A stretch of 64,000 bases of DNA, from contig NZ_CP134196.1 in the NCBI RefSeq assembly GCF_031585635.1, forward strand, positions 1,364,001-1,428,000, given 5' to 3'. Shown here one piece after another: positions 20,001-27,672 of this stretch. Position numbers and translations under genes: made by a program. The DNA comes from Paraburkholderia sp. FT54. GTDB taxonomy: Bacteria; Pseudomonadota; Gammaproteobacteria; Burkholderiales; Burkholderiaceae. A model generated the notes under the pieces. It had not been told where the DNA came from and did not search any database. It was given only the letters and a program-made list of their open reading frames with translations. The first letter of the stretch is position 1. Each line of letters begins with the position of its first letter.

Positions 20001-20663
20001 GTGACCGATCTCGCGCTGCCCGACGGCACCGGCTACGATCTGCTCGAACGGCTCGCCGCGAACACCGCGCATGCCGCGTTGCCGGTCATTGTCTACACGG
20101 GCCGCATGCTGTCCGACGACGAAGAACACCGGCTGCGGCGTTATTCGAAGTCGATCATCATCAAAGGCGCGAAGTCGCCCGAGCGCCTGCTCGACGAAGT
20201 AACGCTGTTCCTGCACAGCGTGGAGTCGTCGCTCGCGCCCGAACAGCAACGCATGCTGCGCACGGTACGTCAGCGCGACAATGCCTTCGAGGGCCGCACG
20301 ATCCTGCTGGCCGAAGACGACGTCCGCAATATTTTCGCGCTCTCGCACGTGCTGGAGCCGCTCGGTGCGAAACTGCAGATTGCGCGCAACGGCCGCGAGG
20401 CGCTCGAAGCGCTGGAAAACGGTCCCGAAGTGCACCTGATCCTGATGGACATCATGATGCCGGAAATGGACGGTTTGACCGCGATGGGCGAGATTCGCCG
20501 CAATCCGCGCTTTGCTCATCTGCCGATCATTGCGTTGACGGCGAAGGCCATGGCGAACGACCGCACGCGCTGCCTCGAAGCCGGCGCGGACGACTACGTC
20601 TCGAAGCCGATCGACGTGGACAAGCTGGTCGCGCTGTGCCGCGTCTGGTTGCGGCAACGGTAG
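17088..20663 (+). CDS. CHASE3-GAF hybrid histidine kinase with three receiver domains
   Basis: A 1191-residue membrane sensor. Domains in order: helix 1 (about 20-45), periplasmic CHASE3 (46-185, with RETSMRGFLITGDESFLTPY), helix 2 (187-207), GAF (240-395), a long Glu/Gln-rich coiled coil (400-485), HisKA with the phospho-accepting histidine in NMSHELRTPLN near 497, HATPase (610-740, with GGSGLGLSISREFSRLLGG), then receivers at about 800-915 (LLDVGLPDRSG), 924-1040 (VVTDLALPDGTG) and 1070-1190 (LMDIMMPEMDG). ATG 17088 is preferred over an earlier start at 16962. It heads a run with cheR, cheB and a second kinase at gaps of 10-18 bases. It likely senses an envelope or redox signal; the coiled coil is a plausible methylation target of the neighbouring CheR/CheB. 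Confidence 0.9.
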   Translation: MTASPAVDQNRFRSIIRRNIALPLGVGLVTMAVFVGLIAYLVSTMNWAEHSERVIGQANEMLRLAVDRETSMRGFLITGDESFLTPYEIGGPRFKTQIEALQEMVSDNPPQVEKLKQIEAIQQRWSRFAEEVIDARRRNQNFESAVASGRGKIEFDETRREFGDFLDAELRLRQERSEATHRVTTTLVSVFLLFSLGVSGLLAWMGRRELMSLSSTYGDALRQQAEHTEMLQGQVWLRSGQRLLAEKVVGQATSPLVGRAMLDFLAQYLDAAVGALYVRDRQHGALRRIATYGFSRESEQASARNFAEGETLIGQAALARRTLILRDVPASYVQVVSATGSSAPRNLLVMPIENDGEINGVVELGFMRELTARDQEFMELIARGMGDFVEAALYRERLQDALAETQQLNEELQVQQEELRVSNEGLEERGRALMESQSRLEAQQAELEQTNVQLEEYAQRLERQKSDLLRAQDDLAANAARLEQSSRYKSEFLANMSHELRTPLNSSLILARLLQQNRTGNLTEEQVRYAETIHASNSDLLVLINDILDLSKVEAGQVTVELETVSIDATLQALEETFRPLAGAKHLRLAFDRLPGTPDTIITDGQRVTQILRNLLSNAVKFTERGEVALSVAPAEGDMLRIDVRDSGIGIAADKLEMIFEAFQQADGSTSRQYGGSGLGLSISREFSRLLGGRITVASEVGKGSVFTLWLPRDAEAALNASQGAHPMPAPAFASAQTPANAPAVTESTMEPLLVRPSSGGSQPTVITPANGLTSGFSNGNAPEASSGPIADDRDNRTRAGRLIVAVEDDPAFAEILRDLTHELDFDFVHASNAATGLALVRDMRPAAVLLDVGLPDRSGLTVLEWLKNDPLTRHIPIHIVSATDHADKALHLGAIGYTLKPTARSTMEAAIRRLEARLQQRLKRVLVIEDDAPMRESIRALLQSENTEIVAVATLAEALEHLGKFTFDCVVTDLALPDGTGYDLLERLAANTAHAALPVIVYTGRMLSDDEEHRLRRYSKSIIIKGAKSPERLLDEVTLFLHSVESSLAPEQQRMLRTVRQRDNAFEGRTILLAEDDVRNIFALSHVLEPLGAKLQIARNGREALEALENGPEVHLILMDIMMPEMDGLTAMGEIRRNPRFAHLPIIALTAKAMANDRTRCLEAGADDYVSKPIDVDKLVALCRVWLRQR

Positions 20664-20681
20664 CAGGAACACGGGAACAGA

Positions 20682-21527
20682 ATGAGCCGGTCCGAATTCG
20701 ACGCGCCGCAACGCATCAGCGACTTCGACATCGAGTTGAAGCTGCTGCTGGAGGCGGTTTATCTCAAGTATCAGCACGACTTCCGGCATTACGCGATGTC
20801 GTCGCTGCGGCGCCGCCTGTCCCAGGCGCTGGAAGAATTCGGGCTGACGACGCTGTCGCAGTTGCAGGACCGCATCATGCGCAACGGCGACGCGTTTTCG
20901 CGGCTGTTCCAGTACCTCACGGTCCAGGTCAGCGAGATGTTTCGCGACCCGGCGTATTTCCTCGCGCTGCGCGAACACGTGCTGCCGCGTCTGCGCACCT
21001 ATCCGTCGATCAAGGTGTGGGTGGCGGGATGCAGCACGGGCGAGGAACTCTGGTCGCTGAAGATTCTCTTCGACGAGGAAGGCTTGACCGAGCGCACGCT
21101 GTTCTACGCGACCGACATCAACCCGGACGCCCTCGCGCGCGCCGAGTCCGGCATCTACGCGCTGGACCGGATTCAGGGTTTCACGCAGAATTATCTGGCG
21201 GCCGGCGGCAAGCGTTCGCTGTCCGACTACTATCATGCCGCGTACGGCGGCGCGCGCTTCGCGGGTTCGCTGAAAGGGCGCGTGGTGTTCGCCGACCACA
21301 GCCTCTCCACCGACGAAGTCTTTCTCGAAGCGCATCTGGTGTCGTGCCGCAACGTGCTGATCTATTTCGATCGCGGCTTGCAGGATCGCGCGCTGGGTTT
21401 GTTCGAGAACGCGCTGGTGCGGCGCGGATTTCTGGGCTTGGGCAGCAAGGAAAGTTTGCGCTTTTCCCGTCATTACGAGGCGTTCGACGAGTTCCGCCCG
21501 ACCGAACGCATCTATCAGAAGCGCTAG
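20682..21527 (+). CDS. cheR: CheR-type protein-glutamate methyltransferase
   Basis: A 281-residue SAM-dependent methyltransferase. The N-terminal helical domain (residues 15-85) is followed by the SAM-binding motif KVWVAGCSTGEELWSL near residue 110, and the later motif VSCRNVLIYFD typical of CheR. In chemotaxis CheR methylates glutamates on receptors. No receptor (MCP), CheA or CheW gene is nearby, so its target is probably the adjacent hybrid kinase or another sensor. It lies 18 bases after the kinase gene and 10 bases before cheB. Confidence 0.9.
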   Translation: MSRSEFDAPQRISDFDIELKLLLEAVYLKYQHDFRHYAMSSLRRRLSQALEEFGLTTLSQLQDRIMRNGDAFSRLFQYLTVQVSEMFRDPAYFLALREHVLPRLRTYPSIKVWVAGCSTGEELWSLKILFDEEGLTERTLFYATDINPDALARAESGIYALDRIQGFTQNYLAAGGKRSLSDYYHAAYGGARFAGSLKGRVVFADHSLSTDEVFLEAHLVSCRNVLIYFDRGLQDRALGLFENALVRRGFLGLGSKESLRFSRHYEAFDEFRPTERIYQKR

Positions 21528-21537
21528 CACGGTCATC

Positions 21538-22164
21538 ATGCCACGCTCAACCGTCCAGCCAACCGTCGATTCCGAACCGCGCGCCGAAGCCATGCGCGGC
21601 TACGAGCTCGTCGTGATCGGCGGGTCGGCGGGCGGCGTCGAAGTGCTGAACGTGCTGCTCGGCGCGCTGCCCGCGGGCTTCGCGCCGGCCGTGATGATCG
21701 TCACGCACCTGCCGCCCGATTCGCCGAGCTATCTGGTGGATGCGTTCGCGCACCGCTGCGCGTTGCCGGTGCTCGAGCCCGACGCGGGCGAACGCATCAT
21801 GCCGGGCCGCGTGCACATTGCGCCGCCGGGCTATCACATGCTGGTGGAAGTGGACCGCACTGTCGCGCTGTCGACCGATGCCGCCGTGCGTTTTTCGCGT
21901 CCCTCGATCGACGTGCTGTTCGAGTCGGCGGCCGCCGTGTACGGCGAGCGCCTGCTGGCGCTGCTGCTCTCCGGCGCCAACGACGACGGCGCGCAAGGCC
22001 TGAAGCGCGTGCGCGCGTTCGGCGGCACTGCCTGGGTGCAGGCGCCGGACACCGCCGCTTCCCCCGAGATGCCGCGTGCCGCGATTGAACGAGGCGCGGC
22101 CGATTTTATCTACACTCCCGAAACCATGGCCAGGCGGCTTGCCGCATTGCCGGCCTCTTTCTGA
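21538..22164 (+). CDS. CheB-type methylesterase, catalytic domain only
   Basis: A 208-residue protein equal to the C-terminal catalytic domain of CheB, without the usual N-terminal receiver. The catalytic triad regions are readable: serine in VVIGGSAGGVE, histidine in IVTHLPPDSPSY and aspartate in LLSGANDDGAQGL. CheB removes methyl groups (or deamidates) from receptor glutamates, opposing CheR. Because the receiver is missing, activity is either constant or controlled by another protein of the cluster; the three receivers of the upstream kinase and the receiver of the downstream kinase are candidates. Close spacing to both neighbours supports one operon. Confidence 0.9.
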   Translation: MPRSTVQPTVDSEPRAEAMRGYELVVIGGSAGGVEVLNVLLGALPAGFAPAVMIVTHLPPDSPSYLVDAFAHRCALPVLEPDAGERIMPGRVHIAPPGYHMLVEVDRTVALSTDAAVRFSRPSIDVLFESAAAVYGERLLALLLSGANDDGAQGLKRVRAFGGTAWVQAPDTAASPEMPRAAIERGAADFIYTPETMARRLAALPASF

Positions 22165-22173
22165 CCCGATGCC

Positions 22174-23301
22174 ATGACGAACACACCCGTGAACATTCTG
22201 ATCGTCGACGACATCGTCCACAACATCACGGCGCTCGAAGCCTTGCTGGCGCGGCCGGATCTCGCCGTGCTGGTGGCCGACTCGGGCACGGCGGCGCTCG
22301 ACCTGCTGCTCAAGCACGAAGTCGCGCTGGCGATTCTCGACGTCAACATGCCCGGCATGAATGGCTTCGAACTGGCCGCGCTGATGCGGGGCAGCCCGCG
22401 CACCTCGCACGTGCCGATCATCTTTCTGACGGCGACGGCGCAGGACGCGTCGCGCACGTTCCGCGGCTACGAGGCCGGCGCGGTCGACTTTCTCTACAAG
22501 CCATTCGATCCGCGGATTCTGCAATCCAAGGTCGACGTGTTCGTGCAACTCGAACAGCAGAAGCGCCAGCTCGCCGCACAACTCGTCACCACGCGGCAGA
22601 TGCTCGAAGCCAATGAGATGCTGATGGCCGTGCTGAGTCACGACTTGCGCACACCGCTCGGCGCGGTGCTGGCGTCGGCGGAATATCTGATGCGCACGGC
22701 GGCCGACGAGCAGTCGGTAACCGTTGCCGCGCGCGTGAAGAACAGTTCGCTGCGCATGGCGCGCATGGTCGATCAGTTGCTCAATCTCGCGCGCTTGCAG
22801 GGCGGGCGCCTGCCGTTGCAGCCGCGCTCGATCGAACTGGCGACACTATGCCGGTCGGTGATCGACGAATTCGCGTCGCGCGAGAACGGCAAGCAGATCG
22901 TGTTCACGAGCCGCGGCAATACGTCGGGCGCGTGGGACACGGACCTGGTCTGGCAGGCCGTGTCGAATCTGGTGAGCAATGCGCTGCATCATGGCGCGCC
23001 GGGCGGCGATATCGGCGTCGAGGTGGATGGCGAAGCGGTCGAGTCCGTGCGCCTGAAGGTCGCCAATCGCGGCACGATTCCGGCCGAGGTGTTTCCGCAC
23101 CTGTTCAAGGCGTTTGGCCCGAACAATAGCGGGGCGCGCTCGCGCGAAGGGCTGGGGCTGGGCCTGCATATCGTGCAGGAGATCGCGCGGATGCACGGTG
23201 GCAACGTCAGCGTGCACTCCGACGAAGCGCTCGGCACTGTCTTTACGATCGAGCTGCCGAGAATGGTGACGTTCCAGCGCGGGTCGTTTACGGGGAAATA
23301 G
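22174..23301 (+). CDS. Receiver-histidine kinase (REC-HisKA-HATPase), soluble
   Basis: A 375-residue cytoplasmic hybrid protein. The N-terminal receiver contains the phospho-acceptor aspartate in LAILDVNMPGMNG (about residue 56), followed by a short coiled linker and a HisKA domain with histidine in VLSHDLRTPLGAVLAS (about 155), then a HATPase with LVSNALHHG and SREGLGLGLHIVQEIARMHGG. There are no membrane segments, so it must take its signal from a partner, most simply phosphate from the upstream hybrid kinase. It sits 9 bases after cheB and closes the operon. The output response regulator is not obvious; the LuxR-type gene downstream lacks a receiver. Confidence 0.9.
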   Translation: MTNTPVNILIVDDIVHNITALEALLARPDLAVLVADSGTAALDLLLKHEVALAILDVNMPGMNGFELAALMRGSPRTSHVPIIFLTATAQDASRTFRGYEAGAVDFLYKPFDPRILQSKVDVFVQLEQQKRQLAAQLVTTRQMLEANEMLMAVLSHDLRTPLGAVLASAEYLMRTAADEQSVTVAARVKNSSLRMARMVDQLLNLARLQGGRLPLQPRSIELATLCRSVIDEFASRENGKQIVFTSRGNTSGAWDTDLVWQAVSNLVSNALHHGAPGGDIGVEVDGEAVESVRLKVANRGTIPAEVFPHLFKAFGPNNSGARSREGLGLGLHIVQEIARMHGGNVSVHSDEALGTVFTIELPRMVTFQRGSFTGK

Positions 23302-23404
23302 CGCGCTTGGCGGACCTGTTGAACGGGCAGTGAAAAACGGGCCGCACGTTCCGCTGTGCTACGCTTGGCGGACACAACCCCGGCACGGCGGCCCGACTTC
23401 CATC

Positions 23405-24223
23405 ATGCGTTCCTGGCGTCTCTCTCCACCGCACCGCAGCGAACACATCAGCACCTCGCGCGCCACCGAGCTCGTCATGTCGATTTCGCATGCGGATGCC
23501 GACGCGCTCGCCGCCAGCATTCTGAAAACGGTCGGCGATACGCTGCCTGTCTCGCAGTGCACAGTCTTCGCTTATGAATTCGACGCGAGGCCGCGCACCG
23601 TTTCCGCCGCCGATCATCGAGGCGGCCGCTTTCTGCGCGACGTCGCCGATCGCTATGCCACACATTTCTATGCGCTCGATGGCAATCGCGCGATCGTCGG
23701 CCGCCCGCACGAAAAATCGGCGCGCGACGCGCTAGTGCTCCACCAGCAGCAAAGCGAAGAGATCGAAAACGAAGCCTATCGCGCGGCCTGCTATGTGCAG
23801 CCGAACGTCTCCGACCGGCTATCGCTGCTCGTGCAGCCGATGGAAAGCGTCTGGCTGTCGATCAACCTGTATCGTGACCGCGCCTACGGTGTGTTTCAGC
23901 CGGGCGAACTGCAACGCGTGGAAAGCCTCGCGCATTTGTTCGCCCACGCGGCGAAGAGCCACTACGCGCTGAATGGACAGCATCAGCAGGGTTCGGCTGC
24001 CGCGATGCTGGCGCGGGTGAGACGCGCTTGCCCGGCACTCACGCCGCGCGAACTCGACGTGCTGCGCGGCACGCTCGAAGGCGCCAGCGCCGCGGAAATC
24101 GCGGTGCAAATGGGCGTCAAACCGGCTAGCGTGGTCACGTACCAGAAGCGCGCTTACGCGCGGCTCGGGATCTCGAGCCAGCGCCAGTTGTTCGCGCTAT
24201 GCATGGTGCCGGAGCGGGCGTGA
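23405..24223 (+). CDS. LuxR-type (GerE HTH) transcriptional regulator
   Basis: About 272 residues from the ATG at 23405; a start at 23477 is also possible and a longer open frame begins at 23330. The C-terminal 65 residues hold a LuxR/GerE helix-turn-helix (ALTPRELDVLRGTLEGASAA, then a KPASVVTYQKRAYARLGI helix). The N-terminal 190 residues form an alpha/beta domain that may be GAF-like, with no receiver and no clear autoinducer-binding motif, so the ligand is unknown. It lies about 100 bases after the kinase operon on the same strand and could be its output, but this is only positional evidence. Confidence 0.78.
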   Translation: MRSWRLSPPHRSEHISTSRATELVMSISHADADALAASILKTVGDTLPVSQCTVFAYEFDARPRTVSAADHRGGRFLRDVADRYATHFYALDGNRAIVGRPHEKSARDALVLHQQQSEEIENEAYRAACYVQPNVSDRLSLLVQPMESVWLSINLYRDRAYGVFQPGELQRVESLAHLFAHAAKSHYALNGQHQQGSAAAMLARVRRACPALTPRELDVLRGTLEGASAAEIAVQMGVKPASVVTYQKRAYARLGISSQRQLFALCMVPERA

Positions 24224-24261
24224 TCCTGAGCGGCGCCGACCGGCCCGCACGTTGGATCCCA

Positions 24262-24281
24262 GGCGCGGCGCGGCGCGGCGC
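24262..24281. repeat. GGCGC x4 pentanucleotide tandem repeat
   Basis: Four perfect copies of GGCGC, followed by a degenerate copy, between the 3' ends of two convergent regulator genes. No function is apparent. Confidence 0.75.
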
Positions 24282-24362
24282 GGCGGCGGTCATGCACGCT
24301 TAGCCCCAAGCGCGGCGCGGCCGTCGCGTGCCCTTGGCCCTGAAGCGCAGCGCGTCCGCCCG

Positions 24363-25304
24363 TCACGCGCGCTTGCCCCGCGCATCGGCCTGCGTCTCGC
24401 GATCCCAGCGCTTCAGCCACGGCATGATGAAATCCGCGAAACCGTCGGCGGGCGGCGACAGCGCGCGCTCGGTGGAGCGATACACGCACACCTCGCGGAT
24501 CGTTTCGGGATCGACGATGCGCTTCATGACCAGGCCGAAGGTGCGCGCCAGGGGCGCGACATAGGCGGGCGCGAGCGTGACGGCCAACCCTTGCGCGGCG
24601 AGGCCGAACGCCGTGGTGACGTTGTCCACCACGTCCACCGGAATGATGCGCGCTTCCACCGGCAGATTGGCGAGCATCTGCCCGACCGCGCGCTCGTGGT
24701 CGCGGCCGGTGGCGACGATCGGCACGTCGCGCAAATGCGGCCATTGCACACGGCGGCGCGCGTTCAACGGATGGCTCGGCGCGCACCACATCACCCATGG
24801 GCTCGCGAACGCCGGATCGCAACGCACGCGTGAGCCGCTTTGCCGGTCGGGTCCGATCGCGAGGTCCACGTCGCCGCTTTCCACGCGTTCCACCAACTGC
24901 TCGACCACCGTGTCGAAAATGCGCACGACCACCTTCGGCTTGTCGCGCGCATATTCGGCGATGGCCGCGGGCAGCGCGGTCGCCGCCAGCACCAGCGGCG
25001 CGCCGACCCGCACGATGCCGGCGGCGCGGTTGCGGATATCGTCGGCGGACTGCGCGGCGGCGCGCACATAGCGCAACACCGATTCCGCCGACGATAGAAA
25101 ATCCTGTCCCGCGCTCGACAGATTCACGCGCCGCGTGGTCCGGTCGAACAGGCGGAAGCCGAGCTCGGTTTCGAGGTCGGCCAGCAACTGGCTGACCGCC
25201 GAGGAAGTCAGGCCGAGCCTCTGCGCCGCCGCGCCGATGCTATGCAAATCGACGATGGCGAGAAACGCTTCGAACTGGCGGATGGTGACGCGCGTGAGTG
25301 GCAT
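24363..25304 (-). CDS. LysR-type transcriptional regulator
   Basis: A 313-residue regulator with an N-terminal winged helix-turn-helix (residues 5-64, RQFEAFLAIVDLHSIGAAAQ and TSSAVSQLLADLETELG) and a periplasmic-binding-protein-like effector domain (about 90-300). It is transcribed divergently from the aromatic aminotransferase at 25567 with 262 bases between the start codons, the standard arrangement for a LysR regulator controlling its neighbour. The effector is unknown; an amino acid or 2-oxo acid would fit the context. Confidence 0.9.
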   Translation of the reverse strand: MPLTRVTIRQFEAFLAIVDLHSIGAAAQRLGLTSSAVSQLLADLETELGFRLFDRTTRRVNLSSAGQDFLSSAESVLRYVRAAAQSADDIRNRAAGIVRVGAPLVLAATALPAAIAEYARDKPKVVVRIFDTVVEQLVERVESGDVDLAIGPDRQSGSRVRCDPAFASPWVMWCAPSHPLNARRRVQWPHLRDVPIVATGRDHERAVGQMLANLPVEARIIPVDVVDNVTTAFGLAAQGLAVTLAPAYVAPLARTFGLVMKRIVDPETIREVCVYRSTERALSPPADGFADFIMPWLKRWDRETQADARGKRA

Positions 25305-25489
25305 CAGGCGATTCTAAAGAAAAACTAACGAATCGTGAAAAATCGATTGATTGTGCACCGTGCGCCATACCCGGAGACTTGTCCCAATCGACGCAGTTAG
25401 CCAAACCCGCTTAGACTTCCAGTCCCGTGCAAGATGGTTGCTGTCCAGGCGAGGCCGCACGCAAGCCGGACCACGCCGGGCCGTCATGA

Positions 25490-25518
25490 CGCTACAACGA
25501 GCGCTACAAAGCGCTACA
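25490..25518. repeat. Three direct CGCTACA repeats before the aminotransferase gene
   Basis: CGCTACA occurs at 25490, 25502 and 25512, that is at 12- and 10-base steps, in the divergent promoter region and about 50 bases before the aminotransferase start codon. The near-helical spacing fits an operator, but the repeats lie between the probable promoter and the start and their protein is unknown. Confidence 0.4.
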
Positions 25519-25566
25519 CCGAACGCCACACAGAGGCCGCAGCGCGGCCGTATTCCAGGAATTGCC

Positions 25567-26766
25567 ATGTTCGACCACATTCCCGCTTATGCAGGCGACC
25601 CGATTCTGAGCCTGAACGAAGACTTCCAACTCGACCCGCGCACCAATAAGGTCAATCTGAGCATCGGCATCTATTTCGACGACGCCGGCAAGCTGCCCGT
25701 GATGGACGCCGTGCGCCGCGCCGAAACCGCGCTGCTCGATTCGATCGGCCCGCGCTCGTATCTGCCGATTGCCGGCCTGCCGCTCTATCGCGACGCGGCG
25801 CAGGCACTCGTATTCGGCGCGAACAGCGAGGCGCGCGCGGCGGGCCGGATCGCGACGCTGCAAACCATCGGCGGATCGGGCGCGCTCAAGGTCGGCGCCG
25901 ATTTCCTGAAGCGCTATTTTCCGGGCTCGCAGATCTGGATCAGCGACCCGAGCTGGGAGAATCATCGCGTCGTGTTCGAAGGCGCGGGGTTGACGGTCAA
26001 CACCTATCCGTATTACGACGAACACACCGGCGGCTTGCGTTTCGCCGACATGATCGAGACGATCGGCCGCTTGCCGGAACAGAGCGTCGTGTTGCTGCAC
26101 GCGTGCTGCCACAACCCGACTGGCGTCGATCTGAGCCCGGCGCAATGGGCCGAGCTGGTGCCGCTCTTGCAGCGCCGCAAGCTGATCGCCTTCGTCGATA
26201 TGGCTTACCAGGGTTTCGGAGCCGGTCTGGAAGAAGACGCCGCTTGCGTGCGCCTGTTGGCCGACGCGGGTATCCCGTTGATCGCCGCGAATTCGTTCTC
26301 AAAGAATTTTTCGCTGTACGGTGAGCGCGTCGGCGCATTGAGCGTGGTCTGCAAACGCGCGGAAGAGGCCGTCCGCGTGCTCGGTCAATTGATGTCGACG
26401 GTGCGCGCGAATTACAGCAATCCGCCGACACACGGCGCGCGGCTCGTCGCCAACGTGCTCGCGGATACGTCGTTGCGCGCTTCATGGGAAGCGGAACTCG
26501 CCACCATGCGCGAGCGGATTCTCGCCATGCGCGCAACGATTCACGCCGGACTGGCCGGCCGTGTGGATGAAGTGATGCGCGCGCGCTACGTCGCGCAGCG
26601 CGGCATGTTCACCTATACGGGTTTGAGCGAAAGCCAGGTGGAGCGCCTGCGCAGCGAACATGCGGTGTATGTGCTGCGCTCCGGGCGCATGTGCGTGGCC
26701 GGTCTGAACGCGCGCAACGCGGAGTATGTCGCGGCATCGATCGCGGCCGTGGTGTCGGGCGCATAA
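25567..26766 (+). CDS. Aromatic amino acid aminotransferase (TyrB/AspC family)
   Basis: A 399-residue PLP enzyme of aminotransferase class I. The start at 25567 has AGGA before it and matches the family N-terminus (FDHIPAYAGDPILSLNEDF). The PLP lysine lies in SFSKNFSLYGERVG near residue 245, the cofactor-binding HACCHNPTGVDLS motif near 178, and the C-terminal substrate-carboxylate arginine in LRSGRMCVAGLN. Such enzymes transfer amino groups between aromatic or acidic amino acids and 2-oxoglutarate. It may be a second copy for catabolism rather than the biosynthetic enzyme, given its divergent LysR regulator. It precedes the class II aldolase gene by 110 bases. Confidence 0.9.
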   Translation: MFDHIPAYAGDPILSLNEDFQLDPRTNKVNLSIGIYFDDAGKLPVMDAVRRAETALLDSIGPRSYLPIAGLPLYRDAAQALVFGANSEARAAGRIATLQTIGGSGALKVGADFLKRYFPGSQIWISDPSWENHRVVFEGAGLTVNTYPYYDEHTGGLRFADMIETIGRLPEQSVVLLHACCHNPTGVDLSPAQWAELVPLLQRRKLIAFVDMAYQGFGAGLEEDAACVRLLADAGIPLIAANSFSKNFSLYGERVGALSVVCKRAEEAVRVLGQLMSTVRANYSNPPTHGARLVANVLADTSLRASWEAELATMRERILAMRATIHAGLAGRVDEVMRARYVAQRGMFTYTGLSESQVERLRSEHAVYVLRSGRMCVAGLNARNAEYVAASIAAVVSGA

Positions 26767-26815
26767 GCCGCCTTTTCTGGATCAATAGAACGATAACAGC
26801 AGCCATCTTGCATGG

Positions 26816-26852
26816 GACCGGAGTAAGGCGCTAAAGCGCCAACTCTCTGGTC
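26816..26852 (+). promoter_or_regulatory. Long hairpin in the leader of the class II aldolase gene
   Basis: A three-step stem can form: GACC/GGTC, GAGT/ACTC and GGCGCT/AGCGCC around an AA loop, with small internal bulges. It lies 25 bases before the start codon and is flanked by two copies of TGCATGGGA (26809-26817 and 26861-26869), the second carrying the ribosome binding site. It has no U-run and does not match a riboswitch class I know. Confidence 0.5.
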
Positions 26853-26876
26853 GACCGCTGTGCATGGGAGAAGCAA

Positions 26877-27668
26877 ATGACCACCCTCGACATACAGGCG
26901 CCGAACGCGCCGAAGGCCCACGCGATGCATCCGGACGAATGGCATGCGCGCGTGCAGCTCGCGGCGTGTTATCGCATCTTCGATCTGCTCGGCTGGACCG
27001 AGATGATCTACAACCACATCACGCTGCGCGTTCCAGTCAGTGTGAGCGGCGGCGAGCGGCAGTTCCTGATCAATCCGTTCGGGCTGCACTACAGCGAAGT
27101 GACGGCGAGCAACCTCGTGAAGATCGATGCACAAGGACGCGTGCTCGATCACTCGCCGTATCCGGTGAATCCGGCCGGCTTCGTCGTGCATGCGGCGATT
27201 CACGAAGGCCTGCCCGACGCGCATTGCGTGATGCACACGCATACCACGGCGGGCGTCGCCGTGGCCTGCCTGGAGGACGGCTTGCAGCAGACCAACTTCT
27301 ACAGCGCGCAATTGCACGACCGCATTGCGTATCACGACTTCGAAGGCATCACGGTGCACGCGGAAGAAGGTCCGCGCCTGCTGGAACATATTGGCGACAA
27401 GCAGGCAGTGATCTTGCGTAATCACGGCCTGCTTGCGTGGGGCCACACCTTGCCGCAAACTTTCGCGGTCCTGTGGACGCTCAACCGCGCCTGTGAAATC
27501 CAGATGGCGACGTTTGCGATGGGCCGCGCGCGGCCCGTGCCGGAAGACGTCGCGATTCGCTGCTCGCGCGACGCGCTGCAGTTCGATCCGCGTCACGGCG
27601 CGGGGCAGGACGTGTTCGACGCGTTGGTGCGGCGAGTGGACCGCATCGATGCAAGTTACAAGGATTGA
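26877..27668 (+). CDS. Class II aldolase/adducin family protein
   Basis: A 263-residue metal-dependent enzyme of the class II aldolase/adducin fold. The zinc-binding histidines are seen in VMHTHTTAGVAVA (HxH, near residue 120) and in LRNHGLLAWGH (near 185). Family members include fuculose-phosphate aldolase, ribulose-phosphate epimerase and decarboxylases; the sequence resembles the non-sugar-phosphate branch often annotated only by fold, so the substrate is open. The start at 26877 follows GGGAG. It lies five bases before the ketopantoate-reductase-like gene, so the two are co-translated, and a structured leader precedes it. Confidence 0.85.
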   Translation: MTTLDIQAPNAPKAHAMHPDEWHARVQLAACYRIFDLLGWTEMIYNHITLRVPVSVSGGERQFLINPFGLHYSEVTASNLVKIDAQGRVLDHSPYPVNPAGFVVHAAIHEGLPDAHCVMHTHTTAGVAVACLEDGLQQTNFYSAQLHDRIAYHDFEGITVHAEEGPRLLEHIGDKQAVILRNHGLLAWGHTLPQTFAVLWTLNRACEIQMATFAMGRARPVPEDVAIRCSRDALQFDPRHGAGQDVFDALVRRVDRIDASYKD

Positions 27669-27672
27669 AACG

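Noticed and set aside
17943..21593. A 1216-codon open frame on the minus strand
   Set aside because: It lies opposite the hybrid kinase and cheR, whose domains are clear; high GC makes long antisense frames common. The protein is rich in Arg, Gln and His without a known motif.
26816..26869. A glycine riboswitch before the class II aldolase gene
   Set aside because: ACTCTCTGG resembles part of the glycine aptamer, but the other conserved blocks are missing.
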